A stretch of 64,000 nucleotides of DNA from Saccharibacillus sp. O23 (GCF_002205895.1 NZ_NJDE01000003.1:496001-560000), one strand, 5' to 3'; positions 15,429-26,057 are shown, numbered from the stretch's first letter. Program-made: numbers and translations. Notes: generated from the sequence alone by a model not told the origin.

Positions 15429-16859
15429 ATGAAGAAAACGAAGATCGCCGCGCTGTCCGCTTTGGCGGCGGTGCTGCTGGCAGGAGAGCCGATGCAAACT
15501 TGGGCGGCAGACGCAGCGGACTCGGCAGGGCAGACGCGTCTTGCAAAGCCGGCACCGTTTCCCGCTTCGACCGCCGACGATGCCGCGCAGGCCAAACGAT
15601 TCGTCGCGCTGATGACTCAGGGCGACGCGAAAAGCGCGCGCGGCTTGTTGAGCCATAATCTGCGCAAAGCGGTGAACGAGCAGGCGCTCGAGACGTGGAT
15701 GAAGGATGTTACGGCCGCTTACGGCAAGCCGAAGCAGCTGAAGAAAATCGCTTTCGAAGACACCGCCGTTCACCGCAATGCCGAACTGACCTATACGACG
15801 GCGTCGGGCGGATCTTTCGCCGTGACCGTACGCTTCGACCGCAGCGGGCGAATCGACGATTTGCTGATCCCCGCGCTGTACCCGAACGCTTACGAGCCGC
15901 CGTCTTACGACGTGCCGGGCGCTTACCGGGAGTGGGAAATCACGGTCGGTTCGGGCACGTTCGCGCTGCCCGGAACGCTGACGGTTCCCGCGGGCAAAGG
16001 ACCTTTTCCCGTCGTGGTGCTGGTGCACGGTTCCGGTCCGAACGACCGCGACGACTCGATCGGCGGCGCCAAAACGTTCCGCGATCTGGCTGTCGGGCTG
16101 GCGGGCCAAGGCGTCGCCTCGCTCCGCTACGAGAAACGGACCCGGGAGCATGCCCTCAAAACGGAACATGCGCCTTTTACCGTGCGGGAAGAAACGGTAG
16201 ACGATGCGGTCAGCGCGATCGCCAAGCTGCGGCAGACGCCGGACATCGACCGCGACCGGATCTTCGTGCTCGGCCACAGCCAAGGCGGCATGCTGATTCC
16301 CCGAATCGTGAAGCAGGCGCAGACCAAACTCGGAGCGTCATCGCTTCGCGGCGCGATGGTGATGGCAGGACCTTCTGTGCCGATCGAGGATATGATGCTG
16401 CGGCAGTACGAAGACATGCTGAAGACGGCCCGTCAGAACGGCGCCTCCTCGCAGCAGATCAAGAACGTGGAGCAGCAGCTTGCCTTTTTCCGCTCGCAGT
16501 ACGATCTGCTGAAATTTCCGCTCTTTTCCGAAAAAAACGGCTTGAACGGATTCGTCCTGCCGCATCCCGAATGGTGGTTCGATTTCCGGAATTACAAAAG
16601 CGGCGAGCTGGCGGCCAAGCAGACCCTGCCGATGCTGATCCTGCAGGGCGACAACGATATGCAGGTCAGCCCGGACAATCTGGACGGCTGGCAAAAAGCG
16701 CTGTTCGCGCGCGACAATATCGTCTACAAGCTGTACCCGAAGCTGAACCATCTGTTCGTGCGCTCGGAAACGCAGTCGACGGGAGCCGAATACATGCTGC
16801 CGGGCAATGTGCCGATCGAGGTCGTCGAGGATCTGGCCGAGTGGATCGCGGAGCAGTGA
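15429..16859 (+). CDS. Secreted alpha/beta hydrolase with N-terminal DUF3887-like domain
   Basis: A 476-aa exported protein. Signal peptide at 1-27 (KKTKIAALSALAAVLLAG). Residues 50-145 form a DUF3887-like domain (AKRFVALMTQGDAKSARGLL), then an alpha/beta hydrolase with oxyanion HGSGPNDRDD near 200, nucleophile Ser284 in GHSQGG, acid in QGDNDMQV and His in KLNHLF. It probably hydrolyses an ester or peptide outside the membrane; substrate unknown. GGAGAGGAGCTTTCGA precedes the ATG. It may be cotranscribed with the upstream unknown gene. Confidence 0.87.
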   Translation: MKKTKIAALSALAAVLLAGEPMQTWAADAADSAGQTRLAKPAPFPASTADDAAQAKRFVALMTQGDAKSARGLLSHNLRKAVNEQALETWMKDVTAAYGKPKQLKKIAFEDTAVHRNAELTYTTASGGSFAVTVRFDRSGRIDDLLIPALYPNAYEPPSYDVPGAYREWEITVGSGTFALPGTLTVPAGKGPFPVVVLVHGSGPNDRDDSIGGAKTFRDLAVGLAGQGVASLRYEKRTREHALKTEHAPFTVREETVDDAVSAIAKLRQTPDIDRDRIFVLGHSQGGMLIPRIVKQAQTKLGASSLRGAMVMAGPSVPIEDMMLRQYEDMLKTARQNGASSQQIKNVEQQLAFFRSQYDLLKFPLFSEKNGLNGFVLPHPEWWFDFRNYKSGELAAKQTLPMLILQGDNDMQVSPDNLDGWQKALFARDNIVYKLYPKLNHLFVRSETQSTGAEYMLPGNVPIEVVEDLAEWIAEQ

Positions 16860-16909
16860 TCGTCGTTGTCTCGCTGCCGAAAACCGGATTCGGGTTCTGA
16901 TTTTGCGCG

Positions 16910-16954
16910 CAAAAAAACGGCTTTTCGCTCTTATGCGAAAAAGCCGTCTTTTTT
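16910..16954. terminator. Bidirectional terminator between hydrolase gene and greA
   Basis: AAAACGGCTTTTCGC and GCGAAAAAGCCGT form a long stem around TCTTAT, with A- and T-runs on the outer sides. It ends the converging hydrolase and greA transcripts. Confidence 0.88.
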
Positions 16955-16979
16955 ATGAAATGCAGCGGACGATCCGGCT

Positions 16980-17459
16980 TTACAGCCCTTTGATCTCCAG
17001 CAGTTCGTATTGAATCATGCCCATCGGCGCTTCGACGTTGATCTTGTCGCCGAGCGCTTTGCCCATCAGGGCTTTGCCGAGCGGGCTCTCGTAAGAGATC
17101 TTGCCGTTCGCCACGTCCGCTTCGGCCGGGCCGACCACCTGATATTCCAGCGTGTCGCCGAACTCGATATCTTTGAGCACCACGTTCGAACCGACGTGAA
17201 TCGTGCTCGAATCGGTATGCGCCGCGTCCGCGATGCGGGCGCTGTTCAGCATTTTCTCCAAGATGATGATGCGCGTCTCCATAAAGGCCTGATCGTCTTT
17301 GGCCGAATGGTATTCGCTGTTTTCTTTCAAGTCGCCGTAGCTGATCGCCAGCTTGATGCGCTCCGCCAGCTCTTTGCGTTTCACGTATTTGAGGTCGTCG
17401 AGCTCCGCCTGGAGCTTGTCGAACCCTTCCTGCGTCAATACTACTTCTTCGTCTGCCAT
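16980..17459 (-). CDS. greA: Transcription elongation factor GreA
   Basis: A 159-aa factor that enters the RNA polymerase secondary channel and stimulates cleavage of backtracked RNA. N-terminal coiled coil with the acidic tip YGDLKENSEYHSAKDDQ (Asp43 and Glu46, matching E. coli D41 and E44) and a C-terminal FKBP-like domain ending in YELLEIKGL. The ATG at 17459 is chosen because GGGTGA precedes it; an upstream GTG would add four residues. A defective copy lies 3.4 kb away. Confidence 0.96.
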   Translation of the reverse strand: MADEEVVLTQEGFDKLQAELDDLKYVKRKELAERIKLAISYGDLKENSEYHSAKDDQAFMETRIIILEKMLNSARIADAAHTDSSTIHVGSNVVLKDIEFGDTLEYQVVGPAEADVANGKISYESPLGKALMGKALGDKINVEAPMGMIQYELLEIKGL

Positions 17460-17536
17460 GCTTTTGCTCACCCCACTCTAAAGTCTTCTCTATTCAGTGT
17501 ACTCCTTTTTCCTTCAACAATCGACCTCTTCGGCAA

Positions 17537-18604
17537 TCATGAGGACACGGCGCGCTCGGCCCACCAGAACGCAAGCGCGATTCCGGCGAACATCACCACG
17601 ATGCATCCGACGAAAAACAGATGCCAGCGGCGGTACATCGACAAGATGGCGATATACTCGCGGATGAAGGCGTTCGGCAGATAATAAAACGCGGTCTTCG
17701 ACCCGATCCCGTCGGCTTTCAGCCCGGCTTTGCGCGCATACACGCCGGCTCGGAACAGATGGAAGTTATTCGTCGCGAACACGCAGCTGTACCGGTCTTC
17801 GCCGCTTTGCTCGTCCATGATCTTTTTGGAAAAAGCCATGTTCTGGAGCGTGTTCACCGACTGGTCTTCCATCAGGATCCATTCGTCCGGAATGCCTTGT
17901 TCCAGCAGATAATTCCGCATGGCGGCGGCTTCGGAGATCAATTCGTCGGAACCTTTGCCGCCGGACACGACGAACTTGGGCGGGACGTACGGCATCGTCT
18001 CCTGCTTTTTGTAAAAGGCGATGCCGCGTTTCAGTCGTCCGGCGAGCAGCGGCGTCACGACGTTGCCTTTGAGTCCCGCGCCGAGCACGACGATATAATC
18101 GCGCGGAGGACGCGGGCGGACCAGATTGTACAGCACGCACGAGACCAAATAGCACAAGAACACGAATCCGAAGTATCCGGCGACGGCCATCATCAGCGCG
18201 ACGGGCAGCGCGATCGCTTGATAAGTCGTCCACAGCGGCGAGAAGATCATGAGTCCCAAGAACAGGAAGATCAGCAGGCCGACGCCGAGCGTCAGCAGGT
18301 TTTTCGGTTTGAAGCCTTCTTTTCTCCATAAAATGCGCGCGTTGTAGATCAAACCGGCTCCCGTGCCGATCACCAGCAGCGGAAGCAGCACGACCAGCGT
18401 CATAAAACCGAACGCCGCCGCATAGAACACCGCGCGGTTGTCGTCCGCGACCTGCACGATGCTGATCATCAGCGAGAACGCGAGCAGCAGCAGCCCGAAC
18501 GTCAGCAGCATGCCGACCCGGATGCGACGCTTATCTCGCAGATAGCTGATCAGAAAGGCCAGCATAAAAAGGGCGGTCAGCCCGTAACTCACAAACAGGA
18601 TCAT
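17537..18604 (-). CDS. YdcF/SanA/ElyC-family membrane protein (DUF218)
   Basis: A 355-aa protein with about six N-terminal membrane helices in the first 165 residues, a cytoplasm- or surface-facing DUF218 domain (YIVVLGAGLKGNVVTPLLAGRLKRGI, FVVSGGKGSDE, NTLQNMAFSKK, TNNFHLFRA) and one C-terminal helix. ElyC and SanA relatives affect envelope polysaccharide or peptidoglycan lipid-carrier metabolism; that role is inferred here. GAAAGGAAGCTTCGAGCG precedes the ATG. It lies between greA and the htrA-wal cluster as an independent unit. Confidence 0.85.
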   Translation of the reverse strand: MILFVSYGLTALFMLAFLISYLRDKRRIRVGMLLTFGLLLLAFSLMISIVQVADDNRAVFYAAAFGFMTLVVLLPLLVIGTGAGLIYNARILWRKEGFKPKNLLTLGVGLLIFLFLGLMIFSPLWTTYQAIALPVALMMAVAGYFGFVFLCYLVSCVLYNLVRPRPPRDYIVVLGAGLKGNVVTPLLAGRLKRGIAFYKKQETMPYVPPKFVVSGGKGSDELISEAAAMRNYLLEQGIPDEWILMEDQSVNTLQNMAFSKKIMDEQSGEDRYSCVFATNNFHLFRAGVYARKAGLKADGIGSKTAFYYLPNAFIREYIAILSMYRRWHLFFVGCIVVMFAGIALAFWWAERAVSS

Positions 18605-18640
18605 CGCTCGAAGCTTCCTTTCGTCCCGCCGCCCGAAAAA

Positions 18641-18682
18641 GACCGCCTCCGCTTCGGGTCATCCCGAAGCGAGAAGACGGTC
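18641..18682 (-). terminator. Intrinsic terminator of the wal-htrA cluster
   Basis: Minus strand: GACCGTCTTCTCGCTTCGGG pairs with CCCGAAGCGGAGGCGGTC, followed by TTTTT. It lies 75 bases past the small zinc-protein gene, ending the operon. Confidence 0.85.
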
Positions 18683-18757
18683 CGCCCGTCGGTCGCATGG
18701 TAATCGAACCGTGTGTTCGGACCGGAGTCCGCTAAAATCTTGTCAACACTAAAGGTA

Positions 18758-18925
18758 CTAGACCACCAGCACTTCCGCCGGCGCTTCGCAGTGCGCGCAT
18801 TTGAGCGGCGGATCCCAGTCGGAGAACTCGGTTTCTTTGAGGTTCACGAGATCCGGCGCGTCTTCGTATTCGTCCAGAAATTGATCCAATGCCGTCTCGA
18901 TATGTTGTTTGCATACACAGTACAT
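18758..18925 (-). CDS. CxxH/CxxC small protein (BA_5709-like)
   Basis: A 55-aa acidic protein with MYCVCKQH at the start and CAHCEAPAEVLVV at the end, the CxxH and CxxC pairs that define this small family, probably binding one zinc ion. The middle, DEYEDAPDLVNLKETEFSDWDPP, is characteristic. Such genes routinely follow htrA at the end of the wal cluster in Bacilli; function is unknown. GGGAGTGTCATTC precedes the ATG, and it begins 32 bases after the htrA stop. Confidence 0.9.
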   Translation of the reverse strand: MYCVCKQHIETALDQFLDEYEDAPDLVNLKETEFSDWDPPLKCAHCEAPAEVLVV

Positions 18926-18957
18926 GAATGACACTCCCGATGGTTTGATAGGAAAAC

Positions 18958-20235
18958 TTATTGTTGATCGGCTTCCGGCCGTTCGCCGAGCGTGACGCTG
19001 GCCGTCTGCTTCTTGCCTTCGCGGTAATACGTGACTTTCATCTTGTCGCCGATCTGCTTGCGTTCGTACAGGTATTTCCGCAGCATCAGCGTCGAATCGA
19101 TCGACTGGTTGTCGAAACCGACGATCACGTCGTTCAATCGGATACCCGCGTCTTTGGCCGGGCCGAGCGATTCCAGCACGACGACGCCTTTCTTGATCTC
19201 GCTCGGCAGTTTCAGATTGCTGACCTGTTCTTCGCCGAGCGGCGCGTACGGATTGTTCAGGTCCAGCGAATAGACGCCCAAGTAAGGCCGACTGATCTTG
19301 CCGTTCTTGAGCAGTTCGTCCGTCGTCGCCATGACTTGATTGATCGGAATGGCGAAGCCGATGCCTTCGACGCCGGTGCTGGAGATCTTCATCGTGTTGA
19401 TGCCGATCAGTTTCCCGTTCAGGTCGACCAGCGCGCCGCCGCTGTTGCCTTCGTTGATCGCGGCGTCGGTCTGGATGACCTGCTGCTCCCAATCGTAGAC
19501 GCCGTCTTCGTTCAGCGAGACGGGCATCACCCGTTTCGGATAGCTGACGATCCCCGAAGTGAGCGTATCGCCGAGTCCGAGCGGATTGCCGAGCGCGATG
19601 ACCGTCTCGCCGAGATCCAGACGATCGGAATCGCCGATCTGCGCGACCGCTTTGACCTTCGAACCGTCGATCTTCAGCACGGCTACATCCGTGATGACGT
19701 CCGAACCGACCAACTGCGCTTTGAGGCTCGTGCCGTCGACCAGCACCGCTTCCAATTCTTGTCCGCCGGCGACCACATGATGATTCGTGATCACGTAAGC
19801 GTCTTTGCCGTCTTTCTGGAATACGACGCCCGAACCGAGCGCCGCACCTTCCAGCGCCTCTTCGTCTTCGCTATCCGCCTTCGCCGCGCGGTGATTGACG
19901 ACGCTGACGACCGCGGGCCGCACGGCCGCCGCCGCCTGCACGATCCGGTCGTACGGATCGTAGGCGGATGCGGAAGCGGAAGTCGGATTCAGCGCCGCTC
20001 CGCTTAGTTTCGGCAGCAAGAACGTCGTGAACAAGCCGAACAGAAGCAGAGCGGTCAACAAAGAAGCCAATATCGCGCTGAGCGCGGCGGTGCGGATACC
20101 CGATCGGCCGCGACCTTCGCGGTAACCTGCGGAACGGGCGAATCTGCGGCGGTCGCGCCCGGATGCTCCGCGGCCTTCGCCGAAGCCTTTTCGGCGGCCG
20201 CTGCCTCCGTAATATTTATCGTCAAACAGGCCCAT
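18958..20235 (-). CDS. Membrane-anchored HtrA/DegP-like serine protease (YyxA/HtrC type)
   Basis: A 425-aa trypsin-like protease for envelope quality control. Residues 1-48 are a Gly/Arg-rich cytoplasmic tail (GGSGRRKGFGEGRG), 50-75 one membrane helix, then the S1C protease with catalytic His153 in TNHHVV, Asp183 in TDVAVL and Ser265 in GNSGG. The C-terminal third is a PDZ domain. Start ATG at 20235 follows GGAAGGGTGCG. It lies 125 bases downstream of walJ and in this position is the YyxA/HtrC equivalent. Confidence 0.94.
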   Translation of the reverse strand: MGLFDDKYYGGSGRRKGFGEGRGASGRDRRRFARSAGYREGRGRSGIRTAALSAILASLLTALLLFGLFTTFLLPKLSGAALNPTSASASAYDPYDRIVQAAAAVRPAVVSVVNHRAAKADSEDEEALEGAALGSGVVFQKDGKDAYVITNHHVVAGGQELEAVLVDGTSLKAQLVGSDVITDVAVLKIDGSKVKAVAQIGDSDRLDLGETVIALGNPLGLGDTLTSGIVSYPKRVMPVSLNEDGVYDWEQQVIQTDAAINEGNSGGALVDLNGKLIGINTMKISSTGVEGIGFAIPINQVMATTDELLKNGKISRPYLGVYSLDLNNPYAPLGEEQVSNLKLPSEIKKGVVVLESLGPAKDAGIRLNDVIVGFDNQSIDSTLMLRKYLYERKQIGDKMKVTYYREGKKQTASVTLGERPEADQQ

Positions 20236-20360
20236 TCGCACCCTTCCTTCCATCCGGATGTCTTGCTTGCCTGTCCGAAACGGCTTGTCGTTCCGGCGGC
20301 ACAGCCGTTCTGTTTTTCATTAAACGGTTTACCCGGCGGACGACGCCGAGTCGGAGAACC

Positions 20361-21182
20361 TTATCCGCCGGTCCGGCTTCCCACTTCGTCCCACGGCGTC
20401 GGCGTATTCCAACTCGTATCGCAGAGCTTGAACTCGCTGTCTTTGAAAAAGACGCCGCAGTCTTCCATCGAACATTTGACCGTCATCTTCGCGATCTCCA
20501 TCATATTGTGGTCGAGGCTGAGATGCGCGAGGTACGTCCGTTTGAGCCGGCCGTTCAGCAGATCGCTTAACGCTTCGCCGGCCGCCACGTTGGACAGGTG
20601 ACCGAGATCGCTCAGGATACGCCGCTTGATGTTCCACGGGTAGCGGCCCATCCGCAGCATCTCGATATCGTGATTGGCTTCCAGCACCAGCACGTCGGAA
20701 TCCGAGATCGCTTCTTTGACTTTGTCGCTCATGTAGCCGAGATCGGTCGCGAGGCTCAGCTTGTGCGTGCCGTCGTCGAACGTATAGCCGACCGGTTCGG
20801 CCGCATCGTGGGAGATGCCGAACGAGACGGCGCGCAGCGAACCGAAATCCGCCGCCGCTCCGGTCTCCATGATCTTGCGCTGTTCCGGTTCGATCTTCCC
20901 GACATGCTTCTCCATCGCGTTCCACGTCTGTTCGTTCGCGTAGATCGGCAGCTTATACTTGCGCGCCATCGCGCCCAGACCTTTGATATGATCCGAGTGT
21001 TCGTGCGTAATCAGAATTCCGCTTAAATGCTCCGGCGAGACTTCCCGCTCGCGGAACAGTTCTTCCAGTCTTTTTGCGCTCAGCCCGGCATCGACCAGAA
21101 TCGACGTGCCGCCGAGTTCGACCACCGTGGCGTTGCCCGTCGATCCGCTCGACAATACGGTAAAACGCATTCCCATACCCAT
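20361..21182 (-). CDS. walJ: WalJ/YycJ metallo-beta-lactamase-fold exonuclease
   Basis: A 273-aa metallo-beta-lactamase-fold protein: SSGSTGNATVVE near the N-terminus, THEHSDHIKG as the metal motif, and EANHD and HLSLDHN further on. WalJ is a cytosolic 5'-3' exonuclease linked to coordinating replication with cell-wall signalling. GAGAAGGAGATCGAAAC precedes the first ATG. The gene is 27 bases downstream of walI, as in other Bacilli. Confidence 0.93.
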   Translation of the reverse strand: MGMGMRFTVLSSGSTGNATVVELGGTSILVDAGLSAKRLEELFREREVSPEHLSGILITHEHSDHIKGLGAMARKYKLPIYANEQTWNAMEKHVGKIEPEQRKIMETGAAADFGSLRAVSFGISHDAAEPVGYTFDDGTHKLSLATDLGYMSDKVKEAISDSDVLVLEANHDIEMLRMGRYPWNIKRRILSDLGHLSNVAAGEALSDLLNGRLKRTYLAHLSLDHNMMEIAKMTVKCSMEDCGVFFKDSEFKLCDTSWNTPTPWDEVGSRTGG

Positions 21183-21209
21183 GTTTCGATCTCCTTCTCT
21201 CTTGCTGCT

Positions 21210-21950
21210 TCAGGGACTGATGACGTCTCCGCTTATGCCCTGCACGTAATAGACGCTGTACGCGGACCCTTCTTCGGCGTTCTCGACGGTGAAGCGCCAG
21301 ACCGGCGCCGCCACCTGCGTCTCGGAATCGAAAGTCTGGCCGTAGAAGCCCAGTTCGATCTCTTTGACCACCGTGCCTTCGGGCAGATAATTCTCGATCA
21401 GGGTGCCGAGCGCTTTCTGCGCCGGCAGCACTTCCGCCGCGCCTCCGGCATCTTGAATCTCGACCGGAGCGCCGCGATAAGCCGTGATCTTCTGATCGTT
21501 GTAGAACAGCTCCAAGCTCGCGTTAAAAAGCGGCCATTTGCGTTCGAACAGCGGATGCAGGGTGAACGAACCGTCTTCGCCGGCGCCCGCGAACGCGTCG
21601 TAGCTGTAGCTGCCGATCTCCGGGATCTCCGAACGCAGCGCGGAAGCCAGATCGTTCGGCGCGAAGATCAGCTTGCTGTCTACCGGAACCGACAATCGAA
21701 CCGGCTTGCTCGTCCGCTCTTTCGTATACCGATACGAGATCTTCGGCAGACTCGGCGCTTCGGAAGGCACGGAGGTCAGCACTTGAATATTTTTCTTCTC
21801 CATCGCCCGCTGCGTACTGACGCTCAGCGAGTCGAAGCCGAGATTGGCGCCCTGCTGCTCGCGCACGTCGTTCCAGAGCTGATAGCCCAGCACCAGATTC
21901 AGCAGCAGAAACGCGTAGATCAAGACGTTTTTGGCCCTTCCCCAATCCAA
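21210..21950 (-). CDS. walI: WalI (YycI), membrane regulator of WalK
   Basis: A 246-aa protein with one N-terminal helix (NVLIYAFLLLNLVLGYQLW) and an extracytoplasmic domain; with WalH it forms a membrane complex that restrains WalK. Translation begins at TTG (21950), placed 8 bases after GGAGGG; there is no ATG in a suitable position. It starts 51 bases after the walH stop. Confidence 0.92.
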   Translation of the reverse strand: MDWGRAKNVLIYAFLLLNLVLGYQLWNDVREQQGANLGFDSLSVSTQRAMEKKNIQVLTSVPSEAPSLPKISYRYTKERTSKPVRLSVPVDSKLIFAPNDLASALRSEIPEIGSYSYDAFAGAGEDGSFTLHPLFERKWPLFNASLELFYNDQKITAYRGAPVEIQDAGGAAEVLPAQKALGTLIENYLPEGTVVKEIELGFYGQTFDSETQVAAPVWRFTVENAEEGSAYSVYYVQGISGDVISP

Positions 21951-22001
21951 GTTCCGGTCCCTCCTCTCGCCTGCCGAAGCTTCGCGGCGACGCGGCTTCG
22001 A

Positions 22002-23303
22002 TCAGTTCGTGAATGTCGCGTTCGTGCCGTCGGACAGCTTCGCTACCCAACCCGGCACGAGGCGCAGCGTATCGCCGTTCATGCGCGGCGTGTAAGCCGG
22101 GTACAGGTCTTGGACTTTCAATCCGTGAACTTCTTCGACTTTGGCGATCCGGTCGATCAGTTCCTGTCCGCCGACCAGCTTATACTGCGGTCCCTGCTTG
22201 CCGTCGACCGGCGTCTCCAGCAGCGAACGTTCGTAGAACGAGACGGTGCCCTGCTGAAGAATCAGGTTCATGTAGCCGTAGCGGACCGTGCCGCTGCCGA
22301 GAATCGGCAGCGAACCGTAATACTGCTGGAATCGCACGCTAAGGTCCGAATCGGCCGACGAAGCGCTGCTCTCCGACAATTCCGCGCGGTACTGCCCGTT
22401 CCATCCGCCGTGCTGATTGATGAAATCGACGGCCGACAGCACGCTTTCCGTCGCGTCGGCGAGCGTCGCGGGCACGGCTGCCGGATCGGTATACGTCATC
22501 CAGCTTCCGTCGTCTTCGATCTGAAGGCTTCGTTTGCTGTCCGTATAGATCTCCGAACCGTCCTGCTCGTGGATATTGCGCGTCACCGCCGGATCGGCGA
22601 ATAAATTGCGCTGCATCTGGTCGCTGGTAAACGCGTTCGTTTCCAACACCGCCTCCGACAGCACGATGGGTTTGGACGGAATGTAGAGCGTATGCTTCTT
22701 AAGCGGCGTGTACGGCGTCCATTCTTCGCCGAACGCCACATGCTGAAGCACGTCCTGCACGGTAAGATCGAGCTGTTTGGCTTCGTAGACGTCTTGACCG
22801 TTCGCGCTGAAGAAGAACGCTCTCGGTTTTTCTTCGCCTTTTCCCGTATAGATCCAGATTCGTTTGATGTCCGCCGTCTGAAAAGTCGGATCGACCGTCA
22901 GCTTCATCGTTTTTTGCAGCAGCGATACCGGCAGGCCGGCTCCGAACGACAGCTCGATGCCCGGGTTGTTCGCCGCGACCTTCTCCCAATCTTGAGCCGC
23001 GATCGGCTGCGGTTGAAACGCCGCGAAATCGCGCGCTTGAATCCGGGCATAGATCAGCTTGTAGAACGCGGAATTCGGATAAAAAATCGTATGTTTGTCT
23101 TCGCCCATATGGATGATCATGCGATCGGGATACAACGTGTCCTCGACGCTGCGCTGCTCGCCCATCTCGTCGGTCCGCACGTAGCCCGCCGAAGAGACGA
23201 CGACCGAACCCGTGCCGGGCAGCCGGTAGATCAGCAGATAACTCTGCACGAGGCTGACGGCGACGAGCAGCGTAAGCGCCGCCGTCTTGAGCCGCTCTTT
23301 CAC
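22002..23303 (-). CDS. walH: WalH (YycH), membrane regulator of WalK
   Basis: A 433-aa protein with one N-terminal helix (LKTAALTLLVAVSLVQSYLLI) and a large extracytoplasmic region. It pairs with WalI to modulate the WalK sensor. Its ATG overlaps the walK stop by four bases (ATGA), implying translational coupling. Confidence 0.92.
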   Translation of the reverse strand: MKERLKTAALTLLVAVSLVQSYLLIYRLPGTGSVVVSSAGYVRTDEMGEQRSVEDTLYPDRMIIHMGEDKHTIFYPNSAFYKLIYARIQARDFAAFQPQPIAAQDWEKVAANNPGIELSFGAGLPVSLLQKTMKLTVDPTFQTADIKRIWIYTGKGEEKPRAFFFSANGQDVYEAKQLDLTVQDVLQHVAFGEEWTPYTPLKKHTLYIPSKPIVLSEAVLETNAFTSDQMQRNLFADPAVTRNIHEQDGSEIYTDSKRSLQIEDDGSWMTYTDPAAVPATLADATESVLSAVDFINQHGGWNGQYRAELSESSASSADSDLSVRFQQYYGSLPILGSGTVRYGYMNLILQQGTVSFYERSLLETPVDGKQGPQYKLVGGQELIDRIAKVEEVHGLKVQDLYPAYTPRMNGDTLRLVPGWVAKLSDGTNATFTN

Positions 23304-25165
23304 TTATCGCCGCCTCCTTCCGAATAAGCCGGCAGCGTGAAGGTCACCCGCGTGCCCTGCCCGTAATCCGATTCGATCGCGATCTCGCCGCCGTGCGCTT
23401 CCACGATCTCGCGCGCGATCGCAAGACCCAGTCCCGTGCCGCCCATGCCGCGCGAACGGGCTTTGTCGACGCGGTAGAACCGCTCGAAGATGCGGCCCAG
23501 TTCTTCTTTGGGAATGCCGATGCCGGTATCGGCGACCGCGACCGCGTAACGCCGCCCGTCTTCGAGACGGTACGCGTCCAGCGTCACCGTGCCGCCTTCG
23601 GCCGTGTATTTCATCGCGTTGGAGATGACGTTGTCGAGCACCTGATCGATCTGGTCCCGATCGACGCTGACCGCGCCGAGATTCGGCGAAGCTTTGAGCG
23701 AGACGGAGATGCCTTTGTCCCGCAGCGGGAACGTGAACCGTTCGGCCGCTTCGTCGATCATCCCGTACAGATCGGTCTTTTTGCGCCGCAGCTTGGTCTC
23801 TTTGGAATCCATGCGCGACAGTTGAAGCAGATCCGTGACGAGGCGGATCATCCGTTCCGTCTCGTTCTGAATGACGCCGACGAACCGTCCGGCGACGGCC
23901 CGGTCGTCGAGCGCGCCGTCTTCCAGCGCTTCGGTATAGCTCTTGATCGTGGTGAGCGGCGTCCGCAGCTCGTGCGAGACGTTGGCCACGAATTCGCGCC
24001 TCAGCGTATCGAGGCGTTCCTGTTCGGTAATGTCCTGCAGCACGGCGATGGTGCCGCTGACGCCGACCTCGGTTCCGCCTTCCCGGCGGTGGATCGGGCT
24101 GAGCGTCGCCTTGATCGTCAGGTCGCCGGCCGCGCCCAGTCCTCCGGGCGAATCCGGCGTGCCGCCGCTGCCGCCGAGAATGATGCTGCGCAGTCCGGCG
24201 GCGCCCAATTCCTCGTCCTCTTCCGGCAGGTCGAGCAGAGCGGTGATGCTTCGGCCGATCATGTCCGACTCCCGCATCCCGATCATGGCGCTGGCCACGC
24301 GGTTGACCAGAATGACCGAACCGGATTCGTCGGCGGCGATCACGCCGTCGCTCATGTTCGTGAGGATCGAAGCGAGTTTCTCTTTCTCTTCTTCGTTGAG
24401 CGACAGTACCCCTTGCAGGCGGCTCGTCATATGGTTGAACGCTTCGCCGAGCTGGCCGATCTCGTCGCTGCCGAACACCGGCATGCGCACGTGGAAACGC
24501 CCTTCGGCGACCGCGGTCGCCCGTTTGGTCATCTCTTTGATCGGCTGCGTGACCGTATGCGCCAGAATGACGCCCAGTACGGCCGTGAGTCCGAGCGCGA
24601 TCAGCACGCCGGAGATAAAGATGCCGTTGATGCGCTGCATGGTGTCGTACAGCCCCTGCATCGAAGCGACGATATAGATCGCGCCGACGATCTTGCCTCC
24701 GCTGAACACGGGCTTGGCGACGACTTTCTTGCGCAGATTGTCTTCGTCGATAATATATTCTTCGTTATCGTCGATGCCCTGCAGCGCGCGGCTGACCACG
24801 GTCTGCGTGTTCTTGCTGTTCACGAGATCCGCATGGGTGGACAGCGAAGTGATCAAGACCCGTCCGCTGACGTCGAGCACTTGAATCTCGCCGCTGCTCA
24901 TGCTGGAGAAGTTGTCGACCAGCGTGCGCAGGCTTGCCGCCTTGTCTTCGGCCGCTTCGCCGCTGCCGGACCAGTTCTGCCCGGCCAGCACGGACAGCAG
25001 CTCGGCCTGTTCCTTCAGGTCGTTCGTGAAGTTGTTGGTCAGCGACGTCTTCATCGCGCTGACGAAATACACGCCGATCAGCTGCATGGCGATCAGGATC
25101 AGCAGCATGTAGACGATGATCAGTTTCGCTTGAACCGATCGGAAGAACGACGCTTTGCGCAGCAT
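23300..25165 (-). CDS. walK: WalK essential sensor histidine kinase
   Basis: A 621-aa kinase. Helix at 13-36, extracytoplasmic sensor domain 37-180, second helix 181-203, HAMP domain 204-256, cytoplasmic PAS domain about 260-380, phospho-acceptor His398 in FVANVSHELRTPLTT, then the ATPase domain. It senses cell-wall status and phosphorylates WalR. GGGGGATTCTGACGA precedes the ATG, three bases after the walR stop. An insertion of Gly/Pro-rich sequence (GGSGGTPDSPGGLGAAG) splits the PAS region. Confidence 0.97.
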   Translation of the reverse strand: MLRKASFFRSVQAKLIIVYMLLILIAMQLIGVYFVSAMKTSLTNNFTNDLKEQAELLSVLAGQNWSGSGEAAEDKAASLRTLVDNFSSMSSGEIQVLDVSGRVLITSLSTHADLVNSKNTQTVVSRALQGIDDNEEYIIDEDNLRKKVVAKPVFSGGKIVGAIYIVASMQGLYDTMQRINGIFISGVLIALGLTAVLGVILAHTVTQPIKEMTKRATAVAEGRFHVRMPVFGSDEIGQLGEAFNHMTSRLQGVLSLNEEEKEKLASILTNMSDGVIAADESGSVILVNRVASAMIGMRESDMIGRSITALLDLPEEDEELGAAGLRSIILGGSGGTPDSPGGLGAAGDLTIKATLSPIHRREGGTEVGVSGTIAVLQDITEQERLDTLRREFVANVSHELRTPLTTIKSYTEALEDGALDDRAVAGRFVGVIQNETERMIRLVTDLLQLSRMDSKETKLRRKKTDLYGMIDEAAERFTFPLRDKGISVSLKASPNLGAVSVDRDQIDQVLDNVISNAMKYTAEGGTVTLDAYRLEDGRRYAVAVADTGIGIPKEELGRIFERFYRVDKARSRGMGGTGLGLAIAREIVEAHGGEIAIESDYGQGTRVTFTLPAYSEGGGDK

Positions 25166-25168
25166 TCG

Positions 25169-25909
<741 letters not shown>

Positions 25910-26057
25910 TCCTTTCAGCCCCCCTGCTTCGATTCCCCGTTCTTCTGTGATTTCGTCTCGGGTATATCTCCATTATTTTACCATAGGCGCGGGGAAAAAG
26001 CGCCGATGGGGTGAGTCGGGCGACTGATATTGTCGCGAATGGTTTATTAAGTTCGGA